Assembly: GCA_005408345.1 (NCBI GenBank)
Contig: SEMN01000125.1
Coordinates: 248,001 to 312,000, forward strand
Length of the DNA: 64,000 bases
Direction of reading: 5' to 3'
Source: Macquaria australasica
Taxonomy: Eukaryota > Chordata > Actinopteri > Centrarchiformes > Percichthyidae
Numbering within the stretch: the first letter of the stretch is position 1; every line of letters starts with the position of its first letter. The notes under the pieces were generated by a model. The model was not told the origin of the DNA. It made no database searches and saw nothing but the letters and a program-made list of their open reading frames with translations. Below are positions 25,800 through 38,831 of the stretch, piece after piece. A program made the position numbers and the translations under genes.

Positions 25800-26983
25800 A
25801 CTCCTCACTCCCTTGACAGCAGGAGTTCAATTTGGCAACTGGTCCAGTGGCTTTTAAAGGCCCAGTCTGCAATTCAACAGTAATTTGCCTTGATAGAAAA
25901 ACCTAAGTGCCATCGAGTGAGATGGACTCTGGCTCACATTACATTCATAAAACATTACATACGTAAGCTTTCATGGTCGATGCTGTCAGATGGAACACTG
26001 AGGTCGGTCCCTGGCACCTCCTCCTCCGACCACCTACAGTATGCACGTAATGGCAGTTGTGAAAGATGGCAAGCTATGACTGGTTGATGACTGGTGTGAT
26101 TGTCTTTTGGCCAAATCACAGCAAGAATTTATGACTCTGTGATCGCCTAATCTGACGCAGTGACCAACTCAAAAGGCAAAAGTATGTCTGATCCTGGGAT
26201 TAAACTTTGATCAGTAATTTCTGATTTAAATCAGGCCAATTTTAGGCAAAGGTTTTGTACCGCTGCTTGTGTTTAGACAACATTTAGCATTAGAGAACTT
26301 TGCCTGTTTTTATGAATATAGAGAGACAGATTCATATTCCCCAAATTAGCAAAAATTGAGAAAGGTATTGTTCAGTTATTGGCACCAAAGCTCTGGTATC
26401 TTATCAACGTGATTGTTGAAAATGAAACCAAGCCTGACTAAATGCTGAGAACAGATCCTCTGATACAGGCACACGTGCTGGCTTGAAGATGGTAAAGTAG
26501 TTCCTTGCTGTTTTCATCTGTCGTGCCTGCTTTGTTTTCTGTAACAGACTGTGACAGACCTGTCCATTAAAAGCCCTCTAAAAATAAACATGATGGGAGG
26601 AAAATAGTCTCAGTTATGATGAAAGGATGAAGTTGAAATACATGTATCTTTTTTTTTTACCGTCTATTCATCCAGGGTTCGGTTAGTATGCATTATTTTC
26701 AGCATCACCTTGTTTCATTTGCTAAATATTCAGCACTTTGCCACCTGGGTGCTGCACAGCGAGCTCAATGGTGTTTTTAGCGTTGGTTGGTGTGTGTGAA
26801 CCCATAATTGATGAGCCCCCAGAATTGCGGATTGGACCTTTAAGTGTCAGACGGTGGGAGAGGAGGATGAGCATCCCTGCCCGCCCCAACATTTATGCAA
26901 GGAGGCACTTGTGCTGCGTCCATGTCTCTGCTTTGCTGACAGCACTGGCCCCAGTCACACAGCATTAGACCGCCTCAGCAGAG

Positions 26984-27076
<93 letters not shown>

Positions 27077-30000
27077 GTGCACACATCCAGGGCCTCAGGC
27101 AGGCTCATGCACCATATTCATATTAGCTTATAAAGCTGGACAACAATCCAGTTTTTCTGTTTTGTGCATGTTTGTGTGTGTTTATACATGTGTGTATTTT
27201 AGCCGTTGTTCCTGTGGTGCAGGAATGTGGATGTGCTTTGATCAGTGTGCTTCAGCAGATTGGGAAAGGGCATTAAGCAGACAGGAACAGTATCAAAGTA
27301 TGCACCATCGGTAGCTCCTACATTCAAAACAGAGATGGTGTTAGTGGTGCTATTGTCAAGCTCCTTCCCTCATCATCAGCCTGATGAATACGAAGAGTTG
27401 AAAGTGCGCCGGTACAGATGGCGAGGATGCATCGCTATTTACAGGCATGTGATTGATTGATCCCCCCCCCCGCACAATAACACAGAGACCATGTGTCATC
27501 CCATGCTTCATTGCAAGATTAAAGGATGACTGTATATTCAACCAGCTGAGCCCCAGCTCACTGCACACCATCCACGATGCAACATATACAACATCCAGAC
27601 TGACAGTGTGCCAAAACACGGCAAGTTTGAGCACTTCTGCCGCCGCATCAAACGCAGGGCAATTAGGACGTTTGTTCTTTGTGTTTGTGCTCCTAAACAG
27701 TGTGACATTTTCAACACGACTGAAAGACGGAGAAAAACATCAGTTTTCTACAAAATGTTAGTAATAATATAGTGTATCTGGGCTCAACACAAGCTTCATT
27801 CTAAATGATGAAATGTCAGTTTTTGGGGGGGGGGAGTGGAATTCATCAGATAGGCCTGATGATGATTTTCACTCACAGTCACAACTGTTAATGAATCCAT
27901 GATTAAATCAGTCATGTCGTTTCATCAGTTGGTGGTAGCTCATACATTAACTCAGGCATAAATTTACAATTAATGAATTCTGTAATTAATGATAATGCAT
28001 GTCACCACAGCGGAAGGTGTTGCCTTCATAATCAGATTTCTTAAGATCAACTCAAGTTTTTTTTATTTAGTGTTTTGTGAGTATCTGATTGCCCGTGTGT
28101 TTTTTTTCTGTGAGTGTCCCTGCTGACCTTTATTTCAGAGCTTTTATGCCACATTTAAATAGTCAGAACCTTATGGCTATACCAGCCACTTACAGGCCAC
28201 AACATACATCGGTTGACAATGCCAAAGAAAGGATGCGGGTCTTACCTGGACCCCACTGAGTCCTATTCATCCAATGCACCTACCATGCACTAAGTGTAGC
28301 TGCTTCATTTGATTTAAGTTAAAGGAATAGTTTGATATTTGGGGACATACACATATTCACTTTTGTGCTGAGAGTTAGAATAGAAGATTGATACCACTCT
28401 TTTGTCTGAACGGTAAATATGAAGGTACCACCAACATCCAATTAACCCATGAGCTTAGCACAAAGACTGAACAAAGGGGGAAATAGCGAGTCTGCATACC
28501 AGCACCTCTAAATCTCACTAATTAACATGTTATATCTTGGTGAATCCATACAAAAACCAAAGTCTAGACATAATTCTGTGGCTTTTGGTGTGTTATCTTT
28601 CGGACTATTTCTTGGCCAGGTGCAGTAACTTCACTGTGAGGTTGCCAGGCAGCTTTTCTTGCATTTTTTCCCCTTCCTCCTCCTCCTACTCCTCCTCCTC
28701 TGACAGGGTTATATTAATAACAAAAAATGACAACCATGTGACCAGGACACTACCACTATGAAAGAAGAAGAAGAACAAGAAGAAGAAGGAAAGGCCAAAC
28801 CAAAAGGAGATTGAGGAGAAGAATTCTTACACCCCAACAATTATTTTGTAATAGTACAAGACAGTTTGGGATTTTGGAACAAAATTCTTTCTTAAAAACC
28901 CAGGTGTGTTTAATTACATGTACATATTTGTTAGAGACCATGTACAAAAAGCATCAATCTCAAACAGAGGTGGGCGATGCTTTGTACCAGATTTAGCTCC
29001 TTCTTTCTATCTGCAGTCCCTGGTCATGTAGACACAAACAATAATACAATAAATACTAACCTCAGTGTGTGACAGGCACGAGTTTAGAGTTTTGTTAAAT
29101 GACGCTTGGCCAATCATGGACACACATTGGTTGTTGGTAGGAATCAAACCTGCTAACTTCTTACAGAATAGTGTCTGTAACCACTGAGCTACCCAACCAG
29201 CTCACCAACTATGCTGTTGGTCCCCAACTCCCCATGGATGGTCTACCAGCCAGGCAGACCATCTTAGTGGTTGCTTAGCACTCGACGACAAGCTAACACT
29301 GTCGGTGTTGCTGTTGTTTTTTTCTTTTTTAGTGCTTTCGTGCGACCAGATAAGACAAGGACAGACAGAGGTTGTTGTTGTGGCCTTTTAGAGTTAGCGA
29401 ACATTGTTGCTCAGGTGGAATGGATTGGAAACAGGTTGCTCTGCCTTCCTCATGAGGTGTGTTTTAAAGATTATTCCCCAACGATGGTGCTCAGATTACA
29501 GCAGTAAAAAACAATCATACAATACAGAGCAATTTGAGGTGTTTTTAGGTGTGTTAGTCGAGATATCAGTGTTTTTAAATAGGGAAAAGCAGTAAGAGAT
29601 CTATTTGTTTAAGAGAACTATTTGTAAATCCATTACTAAATTTGTGTGTTCTTAATGACTTAGTAATTACTAGCTAGTTTCAGAATAGTGATTAACTAAA
29701 TCGAGTTGAACCATAAAAACTTCAGAAATACCATAGCTATTCCAGACTACTAATGAGTAAATCTGCAGAGCCATCCAATCAACTAACGTTATGTAAACAG
29801 AAAGTAATTGTAGAATCATGAACTGTAACATAATGTCACGAACTCAGACACAAAACTGGTGGACTCAATTGCACGACTCTCCAGACAATATTATGGGTAT
29901 AACAAAATCTTTACTGAGGCAGAAACAATCAAACATAAGGTGCTCTCAGGGAGGATATACAAAAGTACAAAGCAAAATGCTCACGAGGAGGATCAAACAA

Positions 30001-30394
30001 TGACACGGACACGAACAAAACCTGGTACATGAATACTTGCTGGTACGCTTGACTCGACTCATTTGACAGACTGAACAAGACGAACTGGCACAGGACAAAG
30101 GGAGACAAGGACTATTTATACATGAGGTAGGGGAAAACAGGTGAGACCAATCAGGGGCGGGGTAGACAATCACAACGGCGGGAAAATCACACAAAGGGAG
30201 GAAGTCAGGGTCTGAAATGAGAGGGGAAGGTAAGTACAAAATAAAACAAGAAGTGCAGGACGAGACTAGACGTGAGTGACTTTAACTTAACATAAAACTA
30301 AAACTAAGGCATGACATGAAATACATTAACAAATCCGGCGAGACACAACACATAACATTAACTACAAAAAATAACAGTTTTAGAGACCAGTCTA

Positions 30395-30435
<41 letters not shown>

Positions 30436-33400
30436 CACTTTAAACTATTAATCCTTTGTAAATGTAGGTATGACTTTGTTTTATTTATATATGCATACAT
30501 GGAGAAATATGTTTCAGAGTTAGTAGTATTTATGCTGTTATGCTCATTTTTCTCTTGTAGTGTTTGGGCAGATGTACCGACCATATTTCATTACCTCTTT
30601 CACTCTTCAGTCTAAATGGGTTAACAAACTAATAAGCTGACATTAGCTATGTAACAGCTACACCTGACATTTACTGGGAGTAAATATTTAGTAATAACTA
30701 ATCTCTACTTGAGAACGAACTTGTAAAGTACAAGCGGGTAAATCTAAATTTATTTATATCTGCATATACGGAGAAATAATGTGTTTCAGAGTTAACACCA
30801 GTTTTATTAATTTAGAATGAGGGGGAAATATGCGATTAAACTAACCTAACTGACACTATTTGGTCATTTAGTTGTCACTGGTGTAATCTGAGGTATGTTT
30901 TGTGTATGTAATTGAAAATCTACCCAGTTTACATCATTATTAAACAGCAGTTTTATCAAGTGCAGATATATTGACCATATTCCAGCTCTAACTCTTCAAT
31001 GTAAATGTGTTAGATAACTGCTATAATTTGTATTAGCAAACTAATGTTAGCTTTGTCAGTTGGTTCATGTAGCAGTTACTGATTTTTATCTATGCAATTT
31101 CTATGCTTTATTCATAAAGACCATGTAACTTATCCAGCTTTAATTTTGTGATATGTAAATCTCTACTTAGTAAGAATGTACTGTATGTTATAACTAACAT
31201 ACATACTTAAGTTTTAACTGCTGAAGTGCAAGCGGCTCTTATTACTTACTTACTGACTATTACGACAAAATCAAGTTTACCGAACAAGCATACGTATATA
31301 ATCTTTATTTAATCAGATACTCTCAGTCAGCAGAAGAAATAAGAGAGGTAAAACACATAACAAAACACAATGACATATTTTGCCATATAATGACAAAAAT
31401 ATTCAAAATAAACATTGTGGTAATTTTTGGCAGGAATTTGTTGTTAACTTTTAAAGGATTTTAACTAGAATTTAATCAGGGTAACACGTAGTTCATGTCT
31501 TCAATTAGCATTTCCACCATTCCACTATTCACTTTTTCATTATATAAATATTTTACCAGTTAAAACTGATTTCCAAGTGTCTGGTCCCAGGGGTTTTCAG
31601 AGTTGTGAGTCGCTGCCATGTGACAGATGTGTGTGAATACAGTAAAGGCTGCTAGAATGCAAATTAAATGTCATTTTAGTGCCAGCTGATTGCCTCGCTG
31701 TGTTTTCACTAGCGGTCAGTCATCAGAAATCACTCCAAGACTCCCTCGGACGGAGACGCTCGAATGTCAATAAGGAGGACTTTCCTCCACCCACACAAAC
31801 ACTCACTAACCCCATCCCCATCTTCCCCCTCCCTCCCTCCCTCCTCTCCCCCTCTCTGAAATATCATCATGCTGCAAGGCAAAGTTCTAGTGACATTTAA
31901 TTAGGGAGTTTTCCTCTCATGTTGGGGTCCAGCGAAAGAACACGCTCTCAGCTGACTTTTCAGCATTGTTTATTCACTGTTAAATACTCTTCAATCAATC
32001 TAACCCTCTCTTGTGTCTCTCCCCTACTCTGTTTCTAATTCAACAGTTTGTGTGCTCTACACTCAAGGAATAGCCAACAGGGAATGGAGAGAGGTGAGTA
32101 CAGTGGTGGGCTGGTGGGGGAATGATTTATAACCAGTGAATGTTTCCAAGGAGCTTAAACGGCAGCAATGCAGCATTTCAGGAAGTCATACTGAAGGAAT
32201 ACAACGAGTTTTAGAGAGGCCAGCCTGTGAGCCAGCTTACAGTATCTGTTAAATGAGAAGGCAAGTAATGCTGGGGTTTTTTTTGTCCTCGGAAATGCTA
32301 GGTTAAGCCTGTTGGATCAGTGTGTTGGTTTGAATTTATCACATTTAACCCAGCTCATTCTTGTTGTTTTGTTTACTATTTTTGTGCTGAGCATGTCATG
32401 GGACATTCATGTTAATATGTTTGTGTGACAAAAATAGATTAAGTGTATGCCATATAAACTAGAGGTCTTTACGGGTCCTCACAGTTCCTAGTAAATGAGA
32501 CCGAACCCGTGACCCGAGTTGTCCAAATTATATTCATTGTACATTATATTTTATCTTGGGGTTATCTGACAATCTTTGGGTCTCTTTCAGATCAGGAGCC
32601 CATTTCACAAAAGCACTGCTTACATGCAGATCGCAAATAGTTGCAGCTTCACGTTTGACAACTAATTCTTGCTTGCAAATTGAAGATTCATTTGCGATTC
32701 ATTTGCGAGTCCTACAGGGTTCTGGCATGCTCGTGCATGGGTCACAAGCCTTGTTTTAGCTAGTGAAACATGCCGAAACGAACGAGATAAAGTGATCTCA
32801 CATTGCAAATTGTAGCTTGCTCACCAGTTTGGCATGAGAGTGGCACTGGGGGAAAGGCCATGCTGTTATCTACATCACAAAGGTTTATCGTCTATACAGT
32901 AGCAATTTTTGGACATCTCAGACTCAGCTTGTCAGACTCAGTACTTAATTGTAAGACTTGACTCAACTTTGTTTTCAGCTTCAGGTTAACTTAAGCGTGG
33001 TATTGGACATTGTTAGCATGCTAACACTGTAAAGAGATTTGAGCCTTTTTGTCACATTATTAGTAAGTAATGTACTTAAACATATTCAGATTTTGTTGCT
33101 AAGTGGGTGGTTTTTAAACATTGAACAAAATATTTTGTGACATGGTGTCAACAACACAAAGCTAGTATTTATTACATGGCTGTAATACTGGATTGTATTA
33201 CATTATACAGGGCTTTTTATTTTTCTGGTCACTGGTGTTTTTCTGGTGTGTAGTTTGTTGAATGAGTCTTGCAGCCAGTAATCAAACATCACCTTTCTCA
33301 TATCTCTTCTAGTTTGGCAGGACAGAAGTCATAGACAACACCCTCAACCCTGACTTTGTCCGCAAATTCATCCTGGACTACTTCTTTGAGGAGAGGCAGA

Positions 33401-36400
33401 ATCTACGCTTTGACCTGTGAGTTAACAATTGACTTATGCGTGTTGGTGCGTGTGTGTCTGTTTTTGTGTGTGTTGTGCAGGCGTGGGTGAGAGTGCTACT
33501 CTGTGTGGAGCAAAGTTGAGCTAAGACTGAAATATTCATGGTCTGCGCAGAGGGAGATGTAAGTCTTCTCCCTTTTAAATAAAAGACAAGTTTTCATGCC
33601 ACTTTTTCACCAGTATTTCCATTTGAATTCATCCCATTCATACAATGCATTGAGACAAAATAAGGCCAGGTGCACATAGTGAATCGAACACTTGGCATTT
33701 TGTGATGATTATGATCCATTTTCAGTATTGGTCACCTCGGTATCCAGTGAAAAGACTAGTTTGTCCTCACAGTAGTATGTTAAAGGGATCGTCAAGCTGA
33801 CAATTTTAAATCCTGCAAAAGTCAATTAATTTTAAGTGATCAATCCTCTGAACTCCTGCCTCAGTCAATTTTATTACATTTTTGCAAAGACAACATTATT
33901 TCTTATAAATTTTAATCATGTTTTAGGATGCAGTGTGGACAAAAAGCCCTTATGAAAGTAACAAATGACCTCAACAGCAGATTGTTACGATGGGCCATTT
34001 TGGCAGCAGGGAGAGGACCCAAAATGCAGACAGGCGAGGAGGCTGAAGAGTCCAAAGGTTTATTTTAACTTCAAGACAAAACTTACAAAAGCGAGAACTG
34101 ACTCGCAGAAAAAACCAGACCTGGGGCTGGACAGGACCCCTCAGGCGGACGGCCCGGAGGCAGGGCGGAGACTGGACAGGACCCCTCGGGCGGACGGCCC
34201 GGAGGCAGGGCGGAGACCGGACAGGACCCCTCGGGCGGACGGCCCGGAGGCAGGGCGGAGACCGGACAGGACCTCTCGGGCGGACAGCCTGAAGGGCAAC
34301 CAGACACGGGAAACCAGGTACGTGGGCGGAGCCGCTCTGGAGGCCGGCAACGAGGAAGGAGCCGCTCTGGAAGCCAGCCAGGAGACCGGGCTGGAGGCCG
34401 GACAGGATGCCGGCGGCGATGAAGAAGCCGCTCTGGAGGCCGGACAGGATGCCAGCGGCGACGAAGAAGCTGCTCTGGTGGCCGGACAGGAGGTCGCTCT
34501 GGAGGCCGGCGGCGACGAGGAATGGGCCGCTCAGGAGGCTGGGCTGGAGGCCGGCGGCGATGAGAAAGGCGCCGCTCTGGAGGCCGGGCTGGAGGCCGGG
34601 CTGGAGGCCGGCGGCGACCAGGAATGGGCCGCTCTGGAGGCCGCTCTGGAGGCCGCTCTGGAGGCCGCTCTGGAGGCCGCTCTGGAGGCCGGCGGCGACG
34701 AGGAATGGGCCGCTCTGGAGGAACAGGCACTGGAGGCTGCGGCTGGGCGAGAACAGGCACTGGAGGCTGTTGAGGCTGCGGCTGGCCGAGAACAGGCACT
34801 GGAGTCTGCAGCTGGGCGAGAACTGGCACTGGAGGCTGCAGCTGGACGGGAACTGACAATGGAGGCTGCAGCTGGATGGGAACTGGCTCTGGAGACTGCA
34901 GCTTGACGAGAACAGGCACCGGAGGCTGCTGGGGCACCGGCGACTGCTGAGACTGACAGCTAGGCTGCTGGGACACCTGAGGCGGCAGCCGGAGCTGGTC
35001 AAGAACGGGCCCTGGAGGCTGCGGCAGCAGCTCGACGGGCGCGGGAAGCTGGACAAACACTGGAGCAGGAGGCTGCGGTGGCAGCTGGACGGACCCTGGA
35101 GCCGGAGGCTGTGGCGGCAGCCGGATGGGCACAGGAAGCCGTGGCTGCGGCGGCAGCTGGACGGGCACTGGAGGCTGCTGCTGCGGCGGCAGCTGAACGG
35201 GCACTGGAAGCTGCTGCTGCGCCGGCAGCGGCGGCAGCTGGACGGGCACTGGAACTGATGCCGGTCAGTTAGCCAACCGGGTCTGTGGGGCAGGAGTCGG
35301 CCGGACCACCGACTCAGGAACTGGATCCGGCGTGGACTGGACTGCCAACTCGAGAACAGGAGCTGATGTTGGCCGGTTAGCCAACCGGGTCCGTGGGGCA
35401 GGAGTCTGCCAGACCACCGACTCAGGAACTGGACGGACCACCGACTCAGGATCAGGAACAGAAGTTGGCCGGGCCGCCGACTGGACAGCAGGAATCGGCC
35501 GGGCCGCCAAGCGGGAATCAGGATCAGAAGTTGGCCTTGGCTGGACCGCCGACTCTGGGACAGGAACTGCCGTCAGCCGGATCATCAACCGGGTCCGGGG
35601 AGCCGGAGTCGGACGGACCACCGACTCAGGATCAGGAACAGAAGTTGGCCGGGCTGCTGACTGGACAGCAGGAGTCGGCCGGGCCGCCAACCGGGAATCA
35701 GGATCAGAAGTTGGCCGGGCTGCCGACTGGTTGACAGGAATTTGGCCCGACCGCCAACCGGGGATCAGGAGCAGAAGCTGGCCGGGCTGCCGACTGGAAA
35801 GCAGAAGTCAGCCGGACCGCCAACCGGGATTCCAGGACCAGGTGATAAGCATTTAGAGCCGCAGAGGAACGACGGCGCTGGCAGCGAATGCTCTGCGGTG
35901 CCGGGCTGCCAAGACCGCGGACGGAGTCGGGAGCCCCGACAACCACCTCCTCCGAGACCCCCGCGGGTCCCCGGGAAGATGGCCAGCCGAGTGCCCTCAT
36001 AGGGAGAGGGAGGCTGGTCTCTCACTGGCGGTTCAATCCTCGGTAGTCCCACAGGCGAGGGTGACTGTCCGCTATGTCCAAATTTGGTCGAGTCATTCTG
36101 TTATGATGGGCCATTTTGGCAGCAGGGAGAGGACCCAAAATGCAGACAGGCGAGGAGGCTGAAGAGTCCAAAGGTTTATTTTAACTTCAAGACAAAACTT
36201 ACAAAAGCGAGAACTGACTCGCAGGAGAACACCAGGAACGTGACACGAGGAGAACACGAGGAGAACACCAGGAACACCAGGAACACCAGGAACACCAGGA
36301 ACACCAGGAACACCAGGAACACCAGGAACACCAGCAACAATGACTCGACAAAGAACAAAAGGAGAGGACCGGTACATATAGGGGGAGAGACAACGAGGGA

Positions 36401-38495
36401 AACAGACACAGGTGAGTCACGAGACACAGGTGAAAACAATCAACACCGGAAGAAAACCAAAGACAGGAAATAAAGGGCACACAGGGAAACAAGAACAGTA
36501 ATTTCAAAATAAAACAGGAAACAAGACGAAACACACAGACAAGAGTCCTTTGTGGACCATGACACAGATGCAGGAGATTGCTTTGTCCTTTTAGACCTAA
36601 GTGCGGCTTTTGACACAGTTGATCATACAATTTTAATTGACTGCCTTAAGCATGGGGTGGGTATCTCTGGGTCAGCTGAGTTTTCCGTACCGCTCAAATT
36701 GAACCTGCTCTGTTAAAACAGGAGATTCTTCAGCTTCCACAACCGACAACAAACACCTCTGGGGTCCCTCAGAGCTCATTTTGAGGCCCCATCATGTTCT
36801 CGACCCTTCGTGCATTTTATTCTGTAGTATCATTTGTAAACATAATTTGCAATGTGTATTTTCACAAATATTCAGAAGATTCCCTTTTGTATTAGTTTGT
36901 GTTGCATGAGGCAACACTTTTAAAAAGTGATATCAAGAGTTGGATGTTCCTAAACTTTCCTAAAGTTTTGGCACTCCTCCATCCAGTGAACTGAAATCTG
37001 TGACACAGTGGTGACTTTTGAAGGTCATACTGCACTTTTGAGCTATTAACTTTTCAAGATCATAATTTAGTCAGAGACATGTCAAAAAATTGACCATTTA
37101 TAGCAAAGGGATATAGAGTTGGATTTGGCGGAAAAGAGGGAACGCTCAAAGAATCTGAGCAGCAGCGAGCATTTTGTGCGGAGAATGAATTCCCCCTTAA
37201 TAATGACATGAACATTATTTCTTAGTTAAATCAACAATACCGAAAATATAGCACATAAGGTGGAGGTAATAATGTAAATTGTTGATAAGCTGTTTTTTGA
37301 CTTGAAGTCATTGAAACGGTCAGAAAAGTTGTGTAATCTAGCTGGTTGCTAATTCGGCTTATTGTTTAGAAAGTGAGTGAGCCGTACATGTGATGGGATC
37401 GACATACAGTTAGAAAACTGTCCTCATTGGTTCATTAGGTTCAGGTGTTTTGAGACTGTATATACAGATGGACGACATGACAGCTCCCCAAAAGTGAAGC
37501 CAGAACATCTCGATTGCCCCCTCCATGTTAGCAGATGGGTCATGGGCCAAACTGAAAAATCAAAGTACACATCAAATAAAATGGTAGTTCTTATCACGGT
37601 AGGTAGTTCTAGTTCTTATCACGCTGATGTTTGTTCAAGTGTTAATTTTTCTGATAAGTTTGGTTTTAATTAGTTATTTAATGCTATAAAAAGGGGGTGT
37701 GACATCGTGATTGATAGTTTGTGGTGTTCTCGCGATTGAGTCGAGAGGATGTGTGGGCGGGACATCGAGTTGCAGATCACTACTGTGCAGACTCTGGCTC
37801 CAAGCACAAGCAGCACAAGACGGCAGCGCCCGTGTCCGGGATATTTTGGCTTCATTTTTGTACAGAGGGAGGAAGTGGAGACGCATCTGTGGTTGAAACT
37901 GACAGCACTCCCAATGCATTCTGGCGTATGACAGAAAAGCATTTATCGTAGCTACTAACAGAATATTTACATGTTCTCTTGTCCACATCAGATACACCTG
38001 TATTCTGAGTCATGGTGCTGTTAAAAGTTATATTTCCTCATGTAGCCCTAAAAGTCGAGCTGTCCAGGTAATTATGATAATCAGGACTTTTCTCTATTGT
38101 GTTCCAGCCTCACACATATTCACTGTATTTTCCCATGATAGCTCATGAAATATGGAACGGCTCTTTTGCTTGTTTACTTGTTGGCCTGTCAGCAGGGCCA
38201 CACGGTGCTTACAAGCTGTGGGAGGTTACACTGAAGGTCAAGGAAAGACACTAGCTGTTGGTTGTGTATGTGTGTGTGTGTGTGTGTGTCAGTGTGTGTG
38301 CATGCAGTGCATTGTATTGTATTTAAGTTGTATATACAGTTTGTCAATATGTGTATATACATTTAGGCACGTCAGCATGTGTGTTCAGGCTTTTGTTTGT
38401 ACTTTTATGGAAGTACAGTGTGTGTGTGTATAGAGGGATATTTGTGTGTGTATGAATCTGAGCATATGTGTGTTTGGACATTTGTTTTTCAAGGG

Positions 38496-38553
<58 letters not shown>

Positions 38554-38831
38554 GTGTGCGCGCGTTCATTTATGTGCATGTGAGCATGCCTGATCAGCTT
38601 TTAATGTGCTTGGCAAGGCAAGTATGAATAATTGGTGTGATATTTTGGATGTGTGAGTTTGTGTGTGTGCATATGGCTTTATTGTGTGTGTGAGTGTGCA
38701 CGCGTGTGTGTGTGTGTGCGTGTGTGCATGCGTGTGTGTGTGTGTGTGTGTCTCCTGGGTTAAAGGGTGTGGGTATGGGAGGCCCTACTATCACTCGCAG
38801 CGAGGACAGGGCTTGCCCCAGCCCACACCCA

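Larger units (their letters stand above)
34083..35690 (-). other. Proline/arginine-rich open frame inside the LTR element
   Basis: One sense-strand frame is open from at least 35690 to 34083, broken only by a TGA at 35265-35267. Upstream of the stop it repeats units such as RPTSVPDPESVVRPTPAP. Downstream it has PVPVQLPPQ-type repeats, then PPERPPERPPERP, then three 15-residue units beginning SCPVSALPPGRPPEG. The stop lies 26 nt inside the truncated LTR. It resembles no gag or pol domain I know. It may encode a low-complexity protein or be a tandem array that happens to stay open because of its unit lengths (12, 45 and about 180 bp, all multiples of three). Confidence 0.4.
33983..36564 (-). 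mobile_element. Non-autonomous Ty3-type LTR retrotransposon (2,582 bp), self-priming, minus orientation
   Basis: Bounded by a perfect 5-bp duplication CAGAT. In the sense (minus) direction it has a full 466-bp 5' LTR (36564-36099), an 11-nt primer site at 36097-36087, an internal region of about 2 kb, and a 3' LTR reduced to its last 126 bp (34108-33983). The two LTR copies differ at one of 126 positions, implying recent insertion. No gag, protease, reverse transcriptase or integrase motif is visible. The interior is C+G-rich tandem repeats with a proline/arginine-rich sense frame. The primer arrangement is that of Tf1/sushi-group Ty3 elements; proteins would have to be supplied by another copy. 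Confidence 0.85.

Noticed and set aside
33965..34906. 313-codon + strand frame rich in EAGLEAG repeats, as a novel gene
   Set aside because: It is antisense to the LTR element and starts inside its truncated LTR. It is open because the repeat units are multiples of three.
34083..35249. 388-codon proline-rich minus frame, as a host gene
   Set aside because: It lies wholly inside the retrotransposon bounded by a target duplication and reads into its LTR, so it belongs to the element if to anything.
36263..36334. CRISPR-like array
   Set aside because: Contiguous 9-bp units without spacers, inside a eukaryotic LTR.
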